NCBI GenBank assembly: GCA_016713645.1
Contig: JADJOU010000038.1
Span: 55,779-119,778, forward strand
Direction of reading: 5' to 3'
Source: Bacteroidota bacterium
Lineage (GTDB): Bacteria > Bacteroidota > Bacteroidia > Chitinophagales > JADJOU01
DNA length: 64,000 nt
Below the pieces are notes generated by a model. That model was not told the DNA's origin and did no database searches. It was given only the letters and a program-made list of their open reading frames with translations. The translations under genes were made by a program, and so were the position numbers. Below are positions 40,601 to 49,266 of this stretch, one piece after another. Numbering within the stretch: the first letter of the stretch is position 1; the number at the start of each line of letters is the position of its first letter.

Positions 40601-40809
40601 AGAAAGGCGGAAATACCGTATTTTCTTTGCCACTATACGATGCAGGATTGGGTGCTGCTTTGACGTTTAAGAAATTCTGGGTATTGCAAAATATCAAACC
40701 ATTGACTATACGCGTAGATTTTCCATTCCTCTTGAGCGAACCTGATGCGCGCGATAATGGCAAGCACTGGGCTGGAAGATGGGTGATTGGAATCAATAGA
40801 GCTTTTTAA
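37609..40809 (+). CDS. Exported M1-family metallopeptidase with C-terminal barrel-like domain
   Basis: I choose ATG 37609 because it begins a signal peptide ('FWFVISFLSMHVYGQS'); the open frame extends to a TTG at 37561. The zinc site HEVGHNW is at about residue 378, with the third ligand in 'DEGFTQF' about 18 residues later. A 'GMEYPML' segment replaces the usual GxMEN exopeptidase motif. After the M1 catalytic region, residues from about 660 to the end are rich in alternating aromatic beta-strands and finish 'WVIGINRAF', like an outer membrane barrel. It may be a surface or outer-membrane peptidase (inference). About 1,066 residues, no break. Confidence 0.88.
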   Translation: MSSKFNFWFVISFLSMHVYGQSYRSAENPMYWKNKMPFSDYWQQDIHYRISASLDEKNEIIIGQESINYYNNSTDTLRELYFNLYQNAFIDGSYLSNLTEANGIKPKYGKWEKEKKGNEITSLQVNGIEQVTEIDGSIMKVHLRKPILPSDSAGIQVVFKTYYSNGGEVRRRMKSFSVQGEKHFNGAHWYPRLAVYDRKFGWCTDQHLNREFYGDFGTYQVELNMPANYVVEATGTLMNTKEVLPDTLRRRLDLKNYWMNKWDDKITFKIPIEKGARKVWKYNAINVHDFAWVAGPSYRIMDSTIAGIKVVALVQEPHASGWKNAVNYTHRVMQIYNRDFGQYGYPKMVVADCQDGMEYPMLTMDGGADPDYRGLLAHEVGHNWFYGMVNNNETYRALLDEGFTQFLTSWAMEHLDGKYKPISPIKNKYVAHFSDSVATREEKVYWSYMSDAMRNNDAMINTHSDGFHGALGQGGGYRHVYSKTATMLYNLQYVLGDELFQNAMKHYFDQWSYCHPYVEDFRSSMIQYSKVDLNWFFDQWLETTKNIDYNIVGVEQTIEDSVYNIIFERKGLMQMPLDFTVYTKNGATQDFHIPNAWFVKETKAKVLPRWIGWDEKLNKRYEVKVKVNGDLKNIKIDPTGRMADINLLDNSLKTPRVIRLDSKINTFPNRFQYVMNIRPDIWYNNYDGVKLGVHLDGGYLRTKHLMNFDLWVNTKVGKGAIRPIAYAGAPYYVLNFRHNYRNTMDVWFKNGTWGYDARFLDGLWLASAFIDKKITDKFSLNLAYKWMKRNNISDLEYLHVKSDWENTQANGSLIFTANYQNGKNKWNENLTIQVRTSAFTASTSYSYLSANYLFNTKVKNLDIRTRTYGRLGGGSLTPSESKLYAAQGSPEEMQENKYMRSVTAFPSTLYGLYDGNSDNLHFGGGLNLRGYVGRDLLVFDKVENKFVEMYSANSGGSVNIEVGFDKYFNIQAPKIKEYIGFNTYLFTDLGMIGNVQLKKGGNTVFSLPLYDAGLGAALTFKKFWVLQNIKPLTIRVDFPFLLSEPDARDNGKHWAGRWVIGINRAF

Positions 40810-40821
40810 ATTGAGTGAAAT

Positions 40822-40855
40822 AAAAAAATCGCGGTAAAATTTATCGCGATTTTTT
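40822..40855. terminator. Bidirectional terminator between M1 peptidase and PhnA-like genes
   Basis: ATCGCG and CGCGAT arms, extended inward by TAAA/TTTA around a tiny loop, are flanked by seven As on the left and six Ts on the right. It is correctly placed between convergent genes. Confidence 0.85.
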
Positions 40856-40885
40856 ATTCTTCTCCCTTGTTTATAGCTAAATGAA

Positions 40886-41227
40886 TTATGCCTTTTTGAC
40901 AAATTCTGATTTTATGGCCATTGCCCCAAAACCTTCGATTTTGCAGTCGATGTTGTGGTCGCCGTCAGTCAATTTAATGTTTTTCACTTTCGTGCCCGCT
41001 TTGATCGATTGCGACATTCCCTTGACAGGTAAGTTTTTTATCGTTATCACGGTATCGCCATTCTGAAGGATTGTTCCATTGGAGTCTTTTATAACGACTT
41101 CTTCGGATTGACGGAGCTCTTCTTCTTCAGTGGCATTCCATTCGTAAAAGCAATCCGGGCAAACGAAATTTTCTTCCATGGCATAGGTGTTTTCACTTTT
41201 ACATTTTGGGCATTTAGGATATTCCAT
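40886..41227 (-). CDS. PhnA-like zinc-ribbon protein (YjdM family)
   Basis: A 113-residue protein. It has an N-terminal zinc ribbon 'CPKCKSENTYAMEENFVCPDC' (two CxxC knuckles) and the C-terminal PhnA domain 'LQNGDTVITIKNLPVKG', then 'GTKVKNIKLTDGDHNIDCKI'. The family is named alkylphosphonate utilisation protein PhnA, but its chemical role is unproven. There is no phosphonate gene cluster nearby, so a phosphonate function cannot be inferred. Intact. Confidence 0.88.
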   Translation of the reverse strand: MEYPKCPKCKSENTYAMEENFVCPDCFYEWNATEEEELRQSEEVVIKDSNGTILQNGDTVITIKNLPVKGMSQSIKAGTKVKNIKLTDGDHNIDCKIEGFGAMAIKSEFVKKA

Positions 41228-41284
41228 TTTTAGTATAATTTATGTTTAGTTTTTTATTCGATGTATTTGTTTCAAATTCCGATT

Positions 41285-42016
41285 TTAATTTGTCTCGTAA
41301 TTCAGTTTGACTGTAATCGTCGCTGTCTTTCTCTTGGAAGAAGTATTGTATGAACCGCCCCAAGAGTATTCCTCAGAAGAGTTTTGTGCGACGATTTGAA
41401 ATACGCCCATATCTGCCTTTTTTAAATCACCCAAATCACTGCCCGCATTTTCTGCAATTTTCTTAGCGCGGGATTGAGCGTCTTTCGTGGCTTGCGCAAT
41501 CATTTCAATTTTGAGTGCCGCTAATTTTGTATAGTAATATTGAGGCATATTCGAGTAGAATTCGACGCCTTGATTGATCAATTCACTCACTTCTCGAGAA
41601 ACGGCTTCTACCTTATTTACTTCTTTCGATTCTACTTGGATGTTTTGATTCAAGCGATAGCCCGTGAATTCTGATTTGGTTTTATTGCCATTGTTATTGT
41701 AAATTTCATCGTATTCTTTGTTGATTTCTATTGATGAGAAAACGATATTGCTCTCTTGTATTCCCTTGTCTATCAAATATTGTTTGATACTGGCTCTATC
41801 GCTTTCTAATTCTGCATATGCTTGTTTGAGATTGAGGTTCTTGCGAATAAATGAACCGCTCCAAACGATTAAGTCTGATTCAAAATCCTTGCTTCCCAAA
41901 CCTGTTACTGAGATGGAATTGTTGTAGTCATTTCTATTTTTAAATGCTTTAGCTAAGACAAATGCAGCGATTACGATTGCTATTGCTATGAATAAATTAT
42001 TAGAGTTTTCTCTCAT
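41285..42016 (-). CDS. SIMPL-domain (DUF541) protein
   Basis: A 243-residue protein. It has an N-terminal membrane anchor/signal ('NNLFIAIAIVIAAFVLAKAF') and the SIMPL domain: 'ISVTGLGSKDFESDLIVWSG', 'FTGYRLNQNIQVES' and 'MIAQATKDAQSRAKKIAENAGSDLGDL'. The C-terminal strand is 'KRKTATITVKLNYE'. The family is periplasmic or membrane-anchored and has been linked to stress responses and outer-membrane quality control in other bacteria. The specific function here is unknown. Single gene. Confidence 0.85.
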   Translation of the reverse strand: MRENSNNLFIAIAIVIAAFVLAKAFKNRNDYNNSISVTGLGSKDFESDLIVWSGSFIRKNLNLKQAYAELESDRASIKQYLIDKGIQESNIVFSSIEINKEYDEIYNNNGNKTKSEFTGYRLNQNIQVESKEVNKVEAVSREVSELINQGVEFYSNMPQYYYTKLAALKIEMIAQATKDAQSRAKKIAENAGSDLGDLKKADMGVFQIVAQNSSEEYSWGGSYNTSSKRKTATITVKLNYETN

Positions 42017-42098
42017 GATGATCAGTCAAATTTTATTCAAATTTATTTGATTTTATTGAAACAAGCGTATAATATCGCAAATCAATGATATAGTGAAT

Positions 42099-42128
42099 AA
42101 AAAAAGGCGAACAAAATGTCCGCCTTTT
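42099..42128 (-). terminator. Rho-independent terminator of the HmuY-like gene
   Basis: Read on the minus strand, AAAGGCG-GACA and TGTTCGCCTTT form a stem closed by a short loop, followed by a run of Ts. It lies about 28 bp after the stop codon. Confidence 0.8.
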
Positions 42129-42155
42129 AATCATATGTTTAATCTGAATATAGTC

Positions 42156-43400
42156 TTAATGGCTTACCTCGATGAGGTTGCTCATCACTTTTTCTCCTTC
42201 AATTGCTAATTGTACGATATAAGTGCCTTGTTGAAATTGCTCGACTGATATAGTTTTAGCACTTTCTATCGCTCTTTCTTCTATTGATCTAAACACCGTT
42301 TTTCCGCTCATGTCGTAGATTTGAATGCTATAGTTTTTAGAGATTGGCGTACTCACTTGAATAGCGCTATTTGCTAGACTAGGAAACACAAATGCTTTTT
42401 CTTGTTCGATGCTTTCAAACAAAGCGCTTGGCAAATTATTCACTTTTTGTTTTGAGAAGTTGATATTCCCATTTGCTCCGCCGCCAAATCCAGTGAATAT
42501 CATTTTATAGACATCACCCGCTGAATCTTGAACAAAATAGATGGTTGAATCAGCTAAAGACCATTTGTTTGTAACATTGTCAAACGATTTCCAATCATAA
42601 CCAACTACGTCTCTCGTAGATTTAAAATCGGCGAGATTATAGGCTGATGTAGTCTTTAGCGTATATAATTTGATTGCTTTTCTCTTGAGATTGGTAAAAG
42701 CACCTACGACGCTGTATGCGCCAACAAAGGGAAGAACTGTTTGGTATTGATTGAAAAACAAATCCCAAGTTCCAGTGGCTGGCTCTAAGTCAAGATTCAT
42801 ATTTGTCTGAAGCGAATAATAGGCAAAGTTTTTTCCAGCAAAAGCAGAAGCACTAAGGCTATCCATGATTTCATTGGTGCCATTTAAATTCGCGTATTTG
42901 AAGAAATATTTTCCTTTATTGAATTTTTCAATCATCAATTTTCTATAAGTTCCATCTGACAATTTAATGGCATAGATATTATTTCCCGTGATGATGTGGC
43001 TAATTGGATCATATGTACCCCAACCCACATTAAATCCGCCACTGCTGATGGTGCTATTTCTTGAGAATGCACCAAATTTCCAACTCGTATCAGAATTTCT
43101 TAAAATGGTGGTAGAGGAGATTTTTCCAGTTGTATCAAATGTCGACCATTTAGAGGTATCGTTGGTAACAAGATAGAGATTGGTATTTTTTGAATTAATC
43201 ATCATGGAGGATTCTATTCCTGAAACTTGAAATGCGATATCCCAGTTGGTATTGATTGTCTTCACAACCCCATTTTTAAAGGAGTAATAGACTTGGTTTA
43301 TGTAACCAGGGCCAACACTTACCGAATCATCGATGACAGTTTGACTATACGATTTTACCATGGTGAAAATCGAGAAAATAATTAGTAGTGTTTTATTCAT
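42156..43400 (-). CDS. Exported T9SS type A protein with HmuY-like region
   Basis: A signal peptide ends at 'VKSYSQ'. The passenger contains 'NTNWDIAFQVSG', 'YAIKLSDGTYRKLMIEKFNKGKYFFKYANLNG', then 'YYSLQTNMNLDLEPATGTWDLFFNQY'. This double WD(I/L)(A/F)F pattern resembles HmuY-like proteins of Bacteroidota, a family that includes heme-binding members. The last 80 residues hold a T9SS type A domain ('AFVFPSLANSAIQVSTPI', 'IQIYDMSGKTV', 'GTYIVQL'). No heme uptake genes are beside it, so heme binding is only a possibility. 414 residues, intact. Confidence 0.7.
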   Translation of the reverse strand: MNKTLLIIFSIFTMVKSYSQTVIDDSVSVGPGYINQVYYSFKNGVVKTINTNWDIAFQVSGIESSMMINSKNTNLYLVTNDTSKWSTFDTTGKISSTTILRNSDTSWKFGAFSRNSTISSGGFNVGWGTYDPISHIITGNNIYAIKLSDGTYRKLMIEKFNKGKYFFKYANLNGTNEIMDSLSASAFAGKNFAYYSLQTNMNLDLEPATGTWDLFFNQYQTVLPFVGAYSVVGAFTNLKRKAIKLYTLKTTSAYNLADFKSTRDVVGYDWKSFDNVTNKWSLADSTIYFVQDSAGDVYKMIFTGFGGGANGNINFSKQKVNNLPSALFESIEQEKAFVFPSLANSAIQVSTPISKNYSIQIYDMSGKTVFRSIEERAIESAKTISVEQFQQGTYIVQLAIEGEKVMSNLIEVSH

Positions 43401-43477
43401 GTGATAATTGTTTTTTTGGCAAAGATATCTGCCTGACTCGGCGTGAGTGCATTCAAAAAGAAATAATGTTTATACAA

Positions 43478-44439
43478 TTAGAAATTAAATGCGCTCAATA
43501 AACTCTGAGGACTGATTCCCGTGATTTTCTTGAAGTTGGCGCTGAAGTGACTCAGACAGGAATAGCCCAATTTTTCAGCTATTTCAGTGATATTATTATT
43601 ATTTGAAGCGAGCAATGATTTTGCCCGCTCAATTTTTTGAATTTGAACATATTCAAATACCGTATTCTGATACATCTGTTTGAAGCCCTGTTTTAAATAC
43701 TGTTCATTGATGCCACCCATTTTTGACAAGTCTTTGAGCAAGAAAGATTTTTCAATATTTTGATCCAACCAATTCTTGATTAAGACAATTTTTCTTGGTC
43801 TTCTTTTTTGAGTTTGATTTTCTTCTCGACGACAATTTCTTCCTCTGTGAGCAGACTAAATAATTTTGCGAGCATTTCCATGCCTTTACTCTGTATATAT
43901 ATCATTAAAGGCAAGCCAGTGAGCTTGGTCTCAGCAATTCTATGAATGGAATATTGAATTTGATGTTGTATATGCGCAATGCTCGTATTGTAGTCAAACA
44001 ACCTGCCATAGATAATTTCTTTGAGCAAGAAGGGCATATCGTCTCCGCTGGGATCTCCGAGCATGAGCAGAAAATCGTGGTGTAAATCGATACTCAAAAA
44101 ATAGAATGAATTGCTGGGTTTTTCAAGAAGGATAACCGAGTCTTCCGAATGGGCATTCAATTTTTCCTCTGCGACAATCAATTTAATGCGCACTGTCGGC
44201 TTTTCATCGATGATGGATGCATTGAAATTGGCAGCGAAAAAGGTAGACTGAATAGCAATCGGCGCAGCGATTTTAAAATGGATCAGTGAAAAGTCAAATC
44301 CTTTGGAAAGAGAGGAATGAAACAATCGCGCTGTGCCAAAATGATGTGGTAGACTTTGTTCAGTATCAAATTGATCTTTATTCTTTAAAACAAAGTCAAT
44401 GAAATCATTAATTATATGTGGATTTTGGGTTAAGTCCAT
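43478..44439 (-). CDS. AraC family transcriptional regulator, frameshifted
   Basis: The N-terminal piece starts at the Met of 'MDLTQNPHIINDF' (44439) and ends out of frame at 43780. One missing A near 43,790 joins 'KKEDQEK' to 'IVLIKNWLDQNIEKSFLLKDLSKMGG'. The C-terminal double HTH follows with 'INEQYLKQGFKQMYQ', 'ERAKSLLASNNNNITEIAEKLGYSCLSHFSANFKKITGISP', a clear AraC signature. About 320 residues. The N-terminal sensory part is of unknown ligand. It lies between the HmuY-like gene and a secreted protein gene on the same strand. Confidence 0.85.
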
Positions 44440-44539
44440 TACTGCTATTAAATGTACGCACAATTAGATCGCTGAAATTATAGATACGCCTTGGAAGCAA
44501 ATGTTTTTTAAACAAAGCAGTGGGTAATAAAATTCAAAA

Positions 44540-45583
44540 TTATTCAATTCCTGTAGTCGTTATGATGGAGGAAATTCCTCCATAGATATCATAAGACTCA
44601 GTCTTTACCCTACCTCCAAGTTGTGGCACAAACCAAACTTTACTATATAGAACCAAGTACCCTAAACTATTGGTCATTTGTTTTTTAAGGGCAATTTTTT
44701 CCATCTTTCTTTGAACTTTTTCTGCAAATGCTTTTTGCTGCCTGTTTACCACTTCATCGTTTGATTCAAATGAAAAATCCATTTTCCCTTTTGACCATGA
44801 TTCTGATTCTATAATAAATGCTTTGTATTTTTGACCGCTTATTATAATTTCTTCTTCTCCAGTAATAATTGCATTCATGTTTTGATAAGCATGAGAGGAA
44901 AAAGATAATGTTTTACGAACATTTACATCAATTGTTTTATATACTGGTCTAGACTTTGTGCGTTCATAAGGACCATTAATTATATTTCCTGTGCCTGTTT
45001 CTATTGCTAGTCCTGACTCTCGCGTTGTCGTTGTATTCATATGTGAGAATACTTGTTTTTGGACAACAATATCTGACGTGCTTGGAAACATAAATCCAAC
45101 ATCTTCTGTAATAGGCAGTGTATCTCCTACTTTCATTTGCATTGGATAGAGTAAGGGACCTTGAATGCTTATTCCGAGTGGATTGTCTGGTGAGCCAACT
45201 GGCACTGCACCTTTATTTCTAAAGGAATAGATCGTATCTTTATAACAACCTACATAACTATAGTAATCTACATTGGCAACTTTGTATGCGATTTTAAATT
45301 CAACACCATTGCCGTTTTCGGAAGATTTCGTGGTAACAAAATTCATTGGATAATTACTACTAGGTTTAATTTCACCGCTCAGTACTTTTGCATTATATCC
45401 CGCAATAAGTGCATCTTTTTGTTCTGTCTTTGCTTTAATAAATATTGGGTCTGTCAATAATGGATTGGTATACGATTGAATATTGATAGTTGTTTTAGTA
45501 CCAACTTTAATCGCAATGTTGCAATCTTGTGAAACGCCTTGAAACACAAAGAAGAGAGCAATAACCGCAGGAAATAGTTTCAT
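44540..45583 (-). CDS. Secreted protein of unknown function (TapB/DUF3108-like?)
   Basis: A 347-residue protein with signal peptide 'AVIALFFVFQGVSQ'. It contains repeated beta-rich segments ('VGDTLPITEDVGFMF', 'EIIISGQKYKAFIIESESWSKG', 'SLGYLVLYSKVWFVPQLGGRVKTESYDIYGG'). The closing pattern, a lipoprotein-like barrel with 'VWFVPQLG..VK.E', is reminiscent of the TapB/DUF3108 group, but this is a weak resemblance. No sorting domain is seen, so it probably stays periplasmic or is exported by another route. Upstream lies about 310 bp without a gene. Confidence 0.55.
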   Translation of the reverse strand: MKLFPAVIALFFVFQGVSQDCNIAIKVGTKTTINIQSYTNPLLTDPIFIKAKTEQKDALIAGYNAKVLSGEIKPSSNYPMNFVTTKSSENGNGVEFKIAYKVANVDYYSYVGCYKDTIYSFRNKGAVPVGSPDNPLGISIQGPLLYPMQMKVGDTLPITEDVGFMFPSTSDIVVQKQVFSHMNTTTTRESGLAIETGTGNIINGPYERTKSRPVYKTIDVNVRKTLSFSSHAYQNMNAIITGEEEIIISGQKYKAFIIESESWSKGKMDFSFESNDEVVNRQQKAFAEKVQRKMEKIALKKQMTNSLGYLVLYSKVWFVPQLGGRVKTESYDIYGGISSIITTTGIE

Positions 45584-45895
45584 GATTTTTTATTTTAGCT
45601 TAGTAATGGATAAGTAAATGTATTAAAATAAATATAAAGTGTAATAAAAAGAAAATAAATGATTTATTGTTAGATGATTTTTACTATACAATTGTCTTTT
45701 ATTGACTTTTAATTCATTGTGAATTAGCAAGGAGGATAGAGGATTGTCTTAAATTATTGGCAAAAGATTGGATAGAATTATATAGATCAATTCATCCTCT
45801 TTGGCTTAATTGTTTTACCAATAAGAATAGTTTGTAACAAAAGTAGCCATTGAACAACCTCAAAGCACCCATCTTTGCATTAAATTAAACGCGAT
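45584..45895. other. AT-rich intergenic gap
   Basis: About 310 bp between divergent genes. I see no tRNA, hairpin terminator or repeat. It probably holds the two promoters. Confidence 0.4.
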
Positions 45896-46692
45896 ATGGA
45901 AATTTTGGCTACTTATCTTCAATCTTAATAGGGATATCACTGGGCTTGATAGGCAGTGGTGGCAGTATATTAACTGTTCCTGTATTGGTCTATCTTTTCT
46001 CTGTGGATGCGGTAGTGGCAACTTCCTATTCTCTCTTCATCGTCGGATTGACAAGTGCCATCGGATCGATCGAATATTTTAGAAAGGGCTTGGTCAATAT
46101 CAAAACAGCTTTGGTATTCGGCGCACCATCTATTGTGGCCGTTTTTATGACTAGGGCTTATATCGTCCCAGCAATCCCGAAAGAGGTCTTTTCAATCGGT
46201 GATTTTATTGTTACCAAGAGTATTTTGATGATGTTGTTATTTGCAGTGCTTATGATTGCAGCGTCATATAGTATGATTAAAAAGGATAAAAAGAAGAAAG
46301 AAGAAGATCTCGGTCCGCAGAAATTTAATTATCCCGTTATCCTGATAGAAGGCGCTGTTGTTGGCATGGTGACTGGACTTGTAGGTGCTGGGGGTGGTTT
46401 CTTGATAATTCCCGCTCTAGTCTTACTTTCAAAATTACCAATGAAGGAAGCTGTGGGAACGTCTCTTGTTATCATTGCGGCAAAATCGCTCATCGGATTT
46501 TTTGGCGAAGGGGGAGATGCTGTAATTGATTGGTTGCTCATTTCAAAAGTAGCTTCGTTTGCCGTTGGGGGAATTTTTATCGGGATATATCTCTCCAAGA
46601 AAATCGATGGCGCTAAATTGAAACCCATATTTGGTTGGTTTGTCCTCATCATGGGTATTTATATTATCTTAAAAGAAACCTTGCTTAAATAA
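45896..46692 (+). CDS. TauE/SafE family sulfite/anion exporter, 5' frameshift
   Basis: A membrane protein with about eight spans and the duplicated TauE/SafE motif: 'GLIGSGGSILTVPVLVYLF' near the N-terminus and 'GLVGAGGGFLIIPALVLL' in the second half. The open frame lacks the beginning. ATG 45896 followed by MEILGYLSSILIGIS fits if one G is restored at about 45,910, so I start there. The family exports sulfite, sulfoacetate or related anions. It is the first gene of a sulfur-handling cluster, consistent with that role. Confidence 0.85.
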
Positions 46693-46743
46693 GCATTTAT
46701 ATATACACTATTATACATTTTATATCAATTAAATTTCAATCAT

Positions 46744-47019
46744 ATGGAAAATTCAATGAATCAAACTAGTAAAAATCAAATTATCGTCGATGTCCGAACT
46801 CCTGAAGAATGGCGTTTTGATGGGCATGCAAATTGTTCTGTCAATTATCCGTTGGATCAAATAGATCAAAAAATGGATGAATTGTTGAAATACGATAAAA
46901 TTATTTTAGTCTGCAGAAGTGGAAATAGAGCGGGAATCGCCAAAGCAAAATTGCAACAGATGGGCTATACGAAATCTATTGAAAACCTAGGGCCGTGGCA
47001 GAATGTGCATTGCGCATAA
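46744..47019 (+). CDS. Single-domain rhodanese
   Basis: A 91-residue protein with rhodanese motifs 'IIVDVRTPEEWRFDGH', 'SVNYPLDQI' and the active-site loop 'LVCRSGNRAGIAKAKL', with catalytic Cys in CRSGNR. It transfers sulfane sulfur from a persulfide donor. No signal peptide, so cytoplasmic. Followed 92 bp later by a second rhodanese of different sequence in the same orientation. Confidence 0.9.
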   Translation: MENSMNQTSKNQIIVDVRTPEEWRFDGHANCSVNYPLDQIDQKMDELLKYDKIILVCRSGNRAGIAKAKLQQMGYTKSIENLGPWQNVHCA

Positions 47020-47111
47020 ATTACAAAGAGCATTTGACCCTACTTGTGTAACATAAGTAACCGTGTCTTGAGTCCTATCATACTATTTTTGCACCATAAA
47101 AATAAATCATC

Positions 47112-47420
47112 ATGTTTTCATTTATTAAAAATTTATTTAAATCGAGTTCAGCAGATATCGCGCAATTGATTAAAGATGGCGCAGCAATCATTGACGTGAG
47201 AAGCAAGACGGAATTTGCAGCAGGTCATGTCAAAGGGTCTATTAATATTCCTTTGGATCAATTGAATGCGAGTACAGAGAAACTCAAATCGTATAATTAC
47301 ATCATCACCTGCTGCAGAAGCGGCAATAGAAGTGGAATGGCTAAAAATACCCTCGAGTCAAAAGGGTTTAGAAATGTAACAAACGGCGGTTCGTGGCAGA
47401 ATGTAAATCAATATAAATAG
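47112..47420 (+). CDS. Second single-domain rhodanese
   Basis: A 102-residue protein. A short amphipathic N-terminus ('MFSFIKNLFKSSSADIAQLI') precedes the rhodanese core 'AAIIDVRSKTEFAAGHVKGSINIPLDQL' and the loop 'ITCCRSGNRSGMAKNTL', with adjacent Cys residues at the active site. It is cytoplasmic sulfurtransferase. The stop codon is 1 bp before the USP gene start, so the two are coupled. Possible promoter element TATTTTTG lies at 47084-47091. Confidence 0.9.
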   Translation: MFSFIKNLFKSSSADIAQLIKDGAAIIDVRSKTEFAAGHVKGSINIPLDQLNASTEKLKSYNYIITCCRSGNRSGMAKNTLESKGFRNVTNGGSWQNVNQYK

Positions 47421-47421
47421 T

Positions 47422-48255
47422 ATGCAACGATTAAAAGTATTAATCCCAACTGACTTTTCTGTACAGGCAGAATACGCGTATCTTATGGTAAAGCGTTTAG
47501 AGGAAAAAATTCCTGTAGACATTCATTTCATTCATGTGATGAATGTACCTGATACTGTAACTATGGACTCAATAGGTCAAATTCAAACTTGTGGAGAAAT
47601 CAGTATCGACTACGTTCTCTCTCAAAAAATGATGGCAGAGCGCAATATGAATCAGTTAAAATCCCTTTATGGCGAAGCTATTCATACGGATATCGTTTTG
47701 GGCAAATTGACGGATAAAATCCTTTCATATTCTGTCGAGAAGGAATTCGATTTAATTGTCATGGGGACAAAAGGCGCATGGGGAATCAAAGAAAAGATTT
47801 CTGGTTCTGAAACTCAAATTATAGCAAGGCAATCTAGCATTCCATTGCTTTCACTGATGTGCGATCGCTCTGATTTAGTAATAGAACACGTTTTATTGGT
47901 ACACGACTTTTCAAATCCAAAGAATGAAAATTTAAAGTTGTTGCACAAACTCATTGCAGCTTTTCAAACAAAAGTGCATCTATTGCAGATTCTCACAAAT
48001 GCCCATGATTCAAATGGTGAAAAACACCTCGCCAATATGGATACATACGCTCAACTCAACTCAATTGAGCAATATGAAAAACATCTCTTAAAAGATTCAG
48101 ATGTAGAGCATGGTGTTATCCACTTTAATCAAATGCGTGAAATGGATGTAATCTGCATCGGCACGCATGGCAAAGGGGGATTTTTTCATCAAAGTGCCAC
48201 AGAAAAATTGATCAATCATTTATATAAACCAATTTTATCCTATCACATACAATAA
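47422..48255 (+). CDS. Tandem universal stress protein (UspA family)
   Basis: A 277-residue protein with two UspA-like halves. The first is 'KVLIPTDFSVQAEYAYLMVKRL' ending 'IVMGTKGAWGIKEKISGSETQIIARQ', with the GxxG-9x-G nucleotide-binding pattern. The second starts 'HVLLVHDFSNPKNENLKLL' and ends 'VICIGTHGKGGFFHQSATEKLINH'. Such tandem USPs are common beside sulfur and redox genes in Bacteroidota. It starts 1 bp after the rhodanese stop and ends 1 bp before yeeE, so it is part of the operon. The regulatory target is unknown. Confidence 0.88.
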   Translation: MQRLKVLIPTDFSVQAEYAYLMVKRLEEKIPVDIHFIHVMNVPDTVTMDSIGQIQTCGEISIDYVLSQKMMAERNMNQLKSLYGEAIHTDIVLGKLTDKILSYSVEKEFDLIVMGTKGAWGIKEKISGSETQIIARQSSIPLLSLMCDRSDLVIEHVLLVHDFSNPKNENLKLLHKLIAAFQTKVHLLQILTNAHDSNGEKHLANMDTYAQLNSIEQYEKHLLKDSDVEHGVIHFNQMREMDVICIGTHGKGGFFHQSATEKLINHLYKPILSYHIQ

Positions 48256-48256
48256 T

Positions 48257-48814
48257 ATGTTAGAATTAATTAGAGAACCTTGGACTTGGTGGGTATCTGG
48301 CACTGTAATAGCGACCATCATGTTTTCACTTTTATATTTTGGGCAATCCTTTGGATTTTCTTCCAATTTGAGAACCATCTGCGCTGCTGCTGGCGGCGGC
48401 AAGTTTGTGAAGTTTTTTGAATTCAATTGGAAATCGCAATTGTGGAATCTCGTATTTCTCATTGGCGCGGTGATGGGCGGTTATATTGCTCAGCATTATT
48501 TATCCAATGGCAATCCAGTTCAGATTTCTGAAAGCACCATTCAAGATTTGAGTTTATTGGGCATAAGTGCTCCTATTTCTAGTCAGCCAGAAGAATTGTT
48601 CGGACTTGAAGCCATCACCTCAATCAAGGGTTTTTTGATTTTAGCCATTGGTGGGTTGATGGTCGGGTTCGGCTCTAGATATGCTGGGGGATGCACCTTT
48701 GGACATGCCATCAGTGGTTTATCCGACTTGCAAATTCCATCGCTCATTGCAGTGATTGGTTTCTTTCTCGGTGGACTTTTGATGACCTATTTATTCCTCC
48801 CATTTATTTTTTAA
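48257..48814 (+). CDS. YeeE/YedE family transporter, N-terminal-type subunit
   Basis: A 185-residue membrane protein with about five spans and the conserved Cys motif 'RYAGGCTFGHAISGL' near the C-terminus, plus 'CAAAGGGKFVKFF' earlier. YeeE/YedE proteins take up thiosulfate or related sulfur species, using membrane Cys residues. Here the function is split between two short genes, this one and the next, 4 bp apart. It follows rhodanese and USP genes, which supports sulfur import. Confidence 0.9.
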   Translation: MLELIREPWTWWVSGTVIATIMFSLLYFGQSFGFSSNLRTICAAAGGGKFVKFFEFNWKSQLWNLVFLIGAVMGGYIAQHYLSNGNPVQISESTIQDLSLLGISAPISSQPEELFGLEAITSIKGFLILAIGGLMVGFGSRYAGGCTFGHAISGLSDLQIPSLIAVIGFFLGGLLMTYLFLPFIF

Positions 48815-48818
48815 GTAT

Positions 48819-49232
48819 ATGAAATTAATAAAGTTTTTATTCACTGGAATTATATTTGGCATTGTTATGGCCAAGTCTGAAGCCTTCTCTTGGTATAGGA
48901 TTCAAGAGATGTTTCGCTTCCAATCTTTCCATATGTATGTAATTATCGGCACTGCTGTGACGCTTGGATTGATTGGTGTAGCGTTGATCAAGAAATTTAA
49001 ATTGAGGGATATGAGTGGCAATCCCATTTTGTTTTTTCCAAAAGAAAAATCTGTTTGGAGATATCTCCTCGGTGGAACTATTTTTGGCTTGGGTTGGGCA
49101 TTGAGCGGCGCTTGTCCGGGCCCTATGGTGGTCAATATCGGCTATGGGTATTACGCCATGATTATCGTATTTTTCTTTGCTATCGTCGGCACTTATTTAT
49201 ATGGTGCAATCAAAGATAAATTGCCGCATTAA
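48819..49232 (+). CDS. YeeE/YedE-like half-transporter (DUF6691 type)
   Basis: A 137-residue membrane protein with four spans: 'FLFTGIIFGIVMAKSEAFSWYRIQEMF', 'YVIIGTAVTLGLIGVALI' and 'LGGTIFGLGWALSGACPGPMVVNIG', where the Cys in SGACPGP is the conserved membrane Cys. It is the second half of the split YeeE/YedE pair. It starts 4 bp after its partner. The pair probably forms one thiosulfate- or sulfane-sulfur transporter. Confidence 0.9.
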   Translation: MKLIKFLFTGIIFGIVMAKSEAFSWYRIQEMFRFQSFHMYVIIGTAVTLGLIGVALIKKFKLRDMSGNPILFFPKEKSVWRYLLGGTIFGLGWALSGACPGPMVVNIGYGYYAMIIVFFFAIVGTYLYGAIKDKLPH

Positions 49233-49266
49233 TTTATCAACTTCTTATTACTTTAATTTTATGCAC

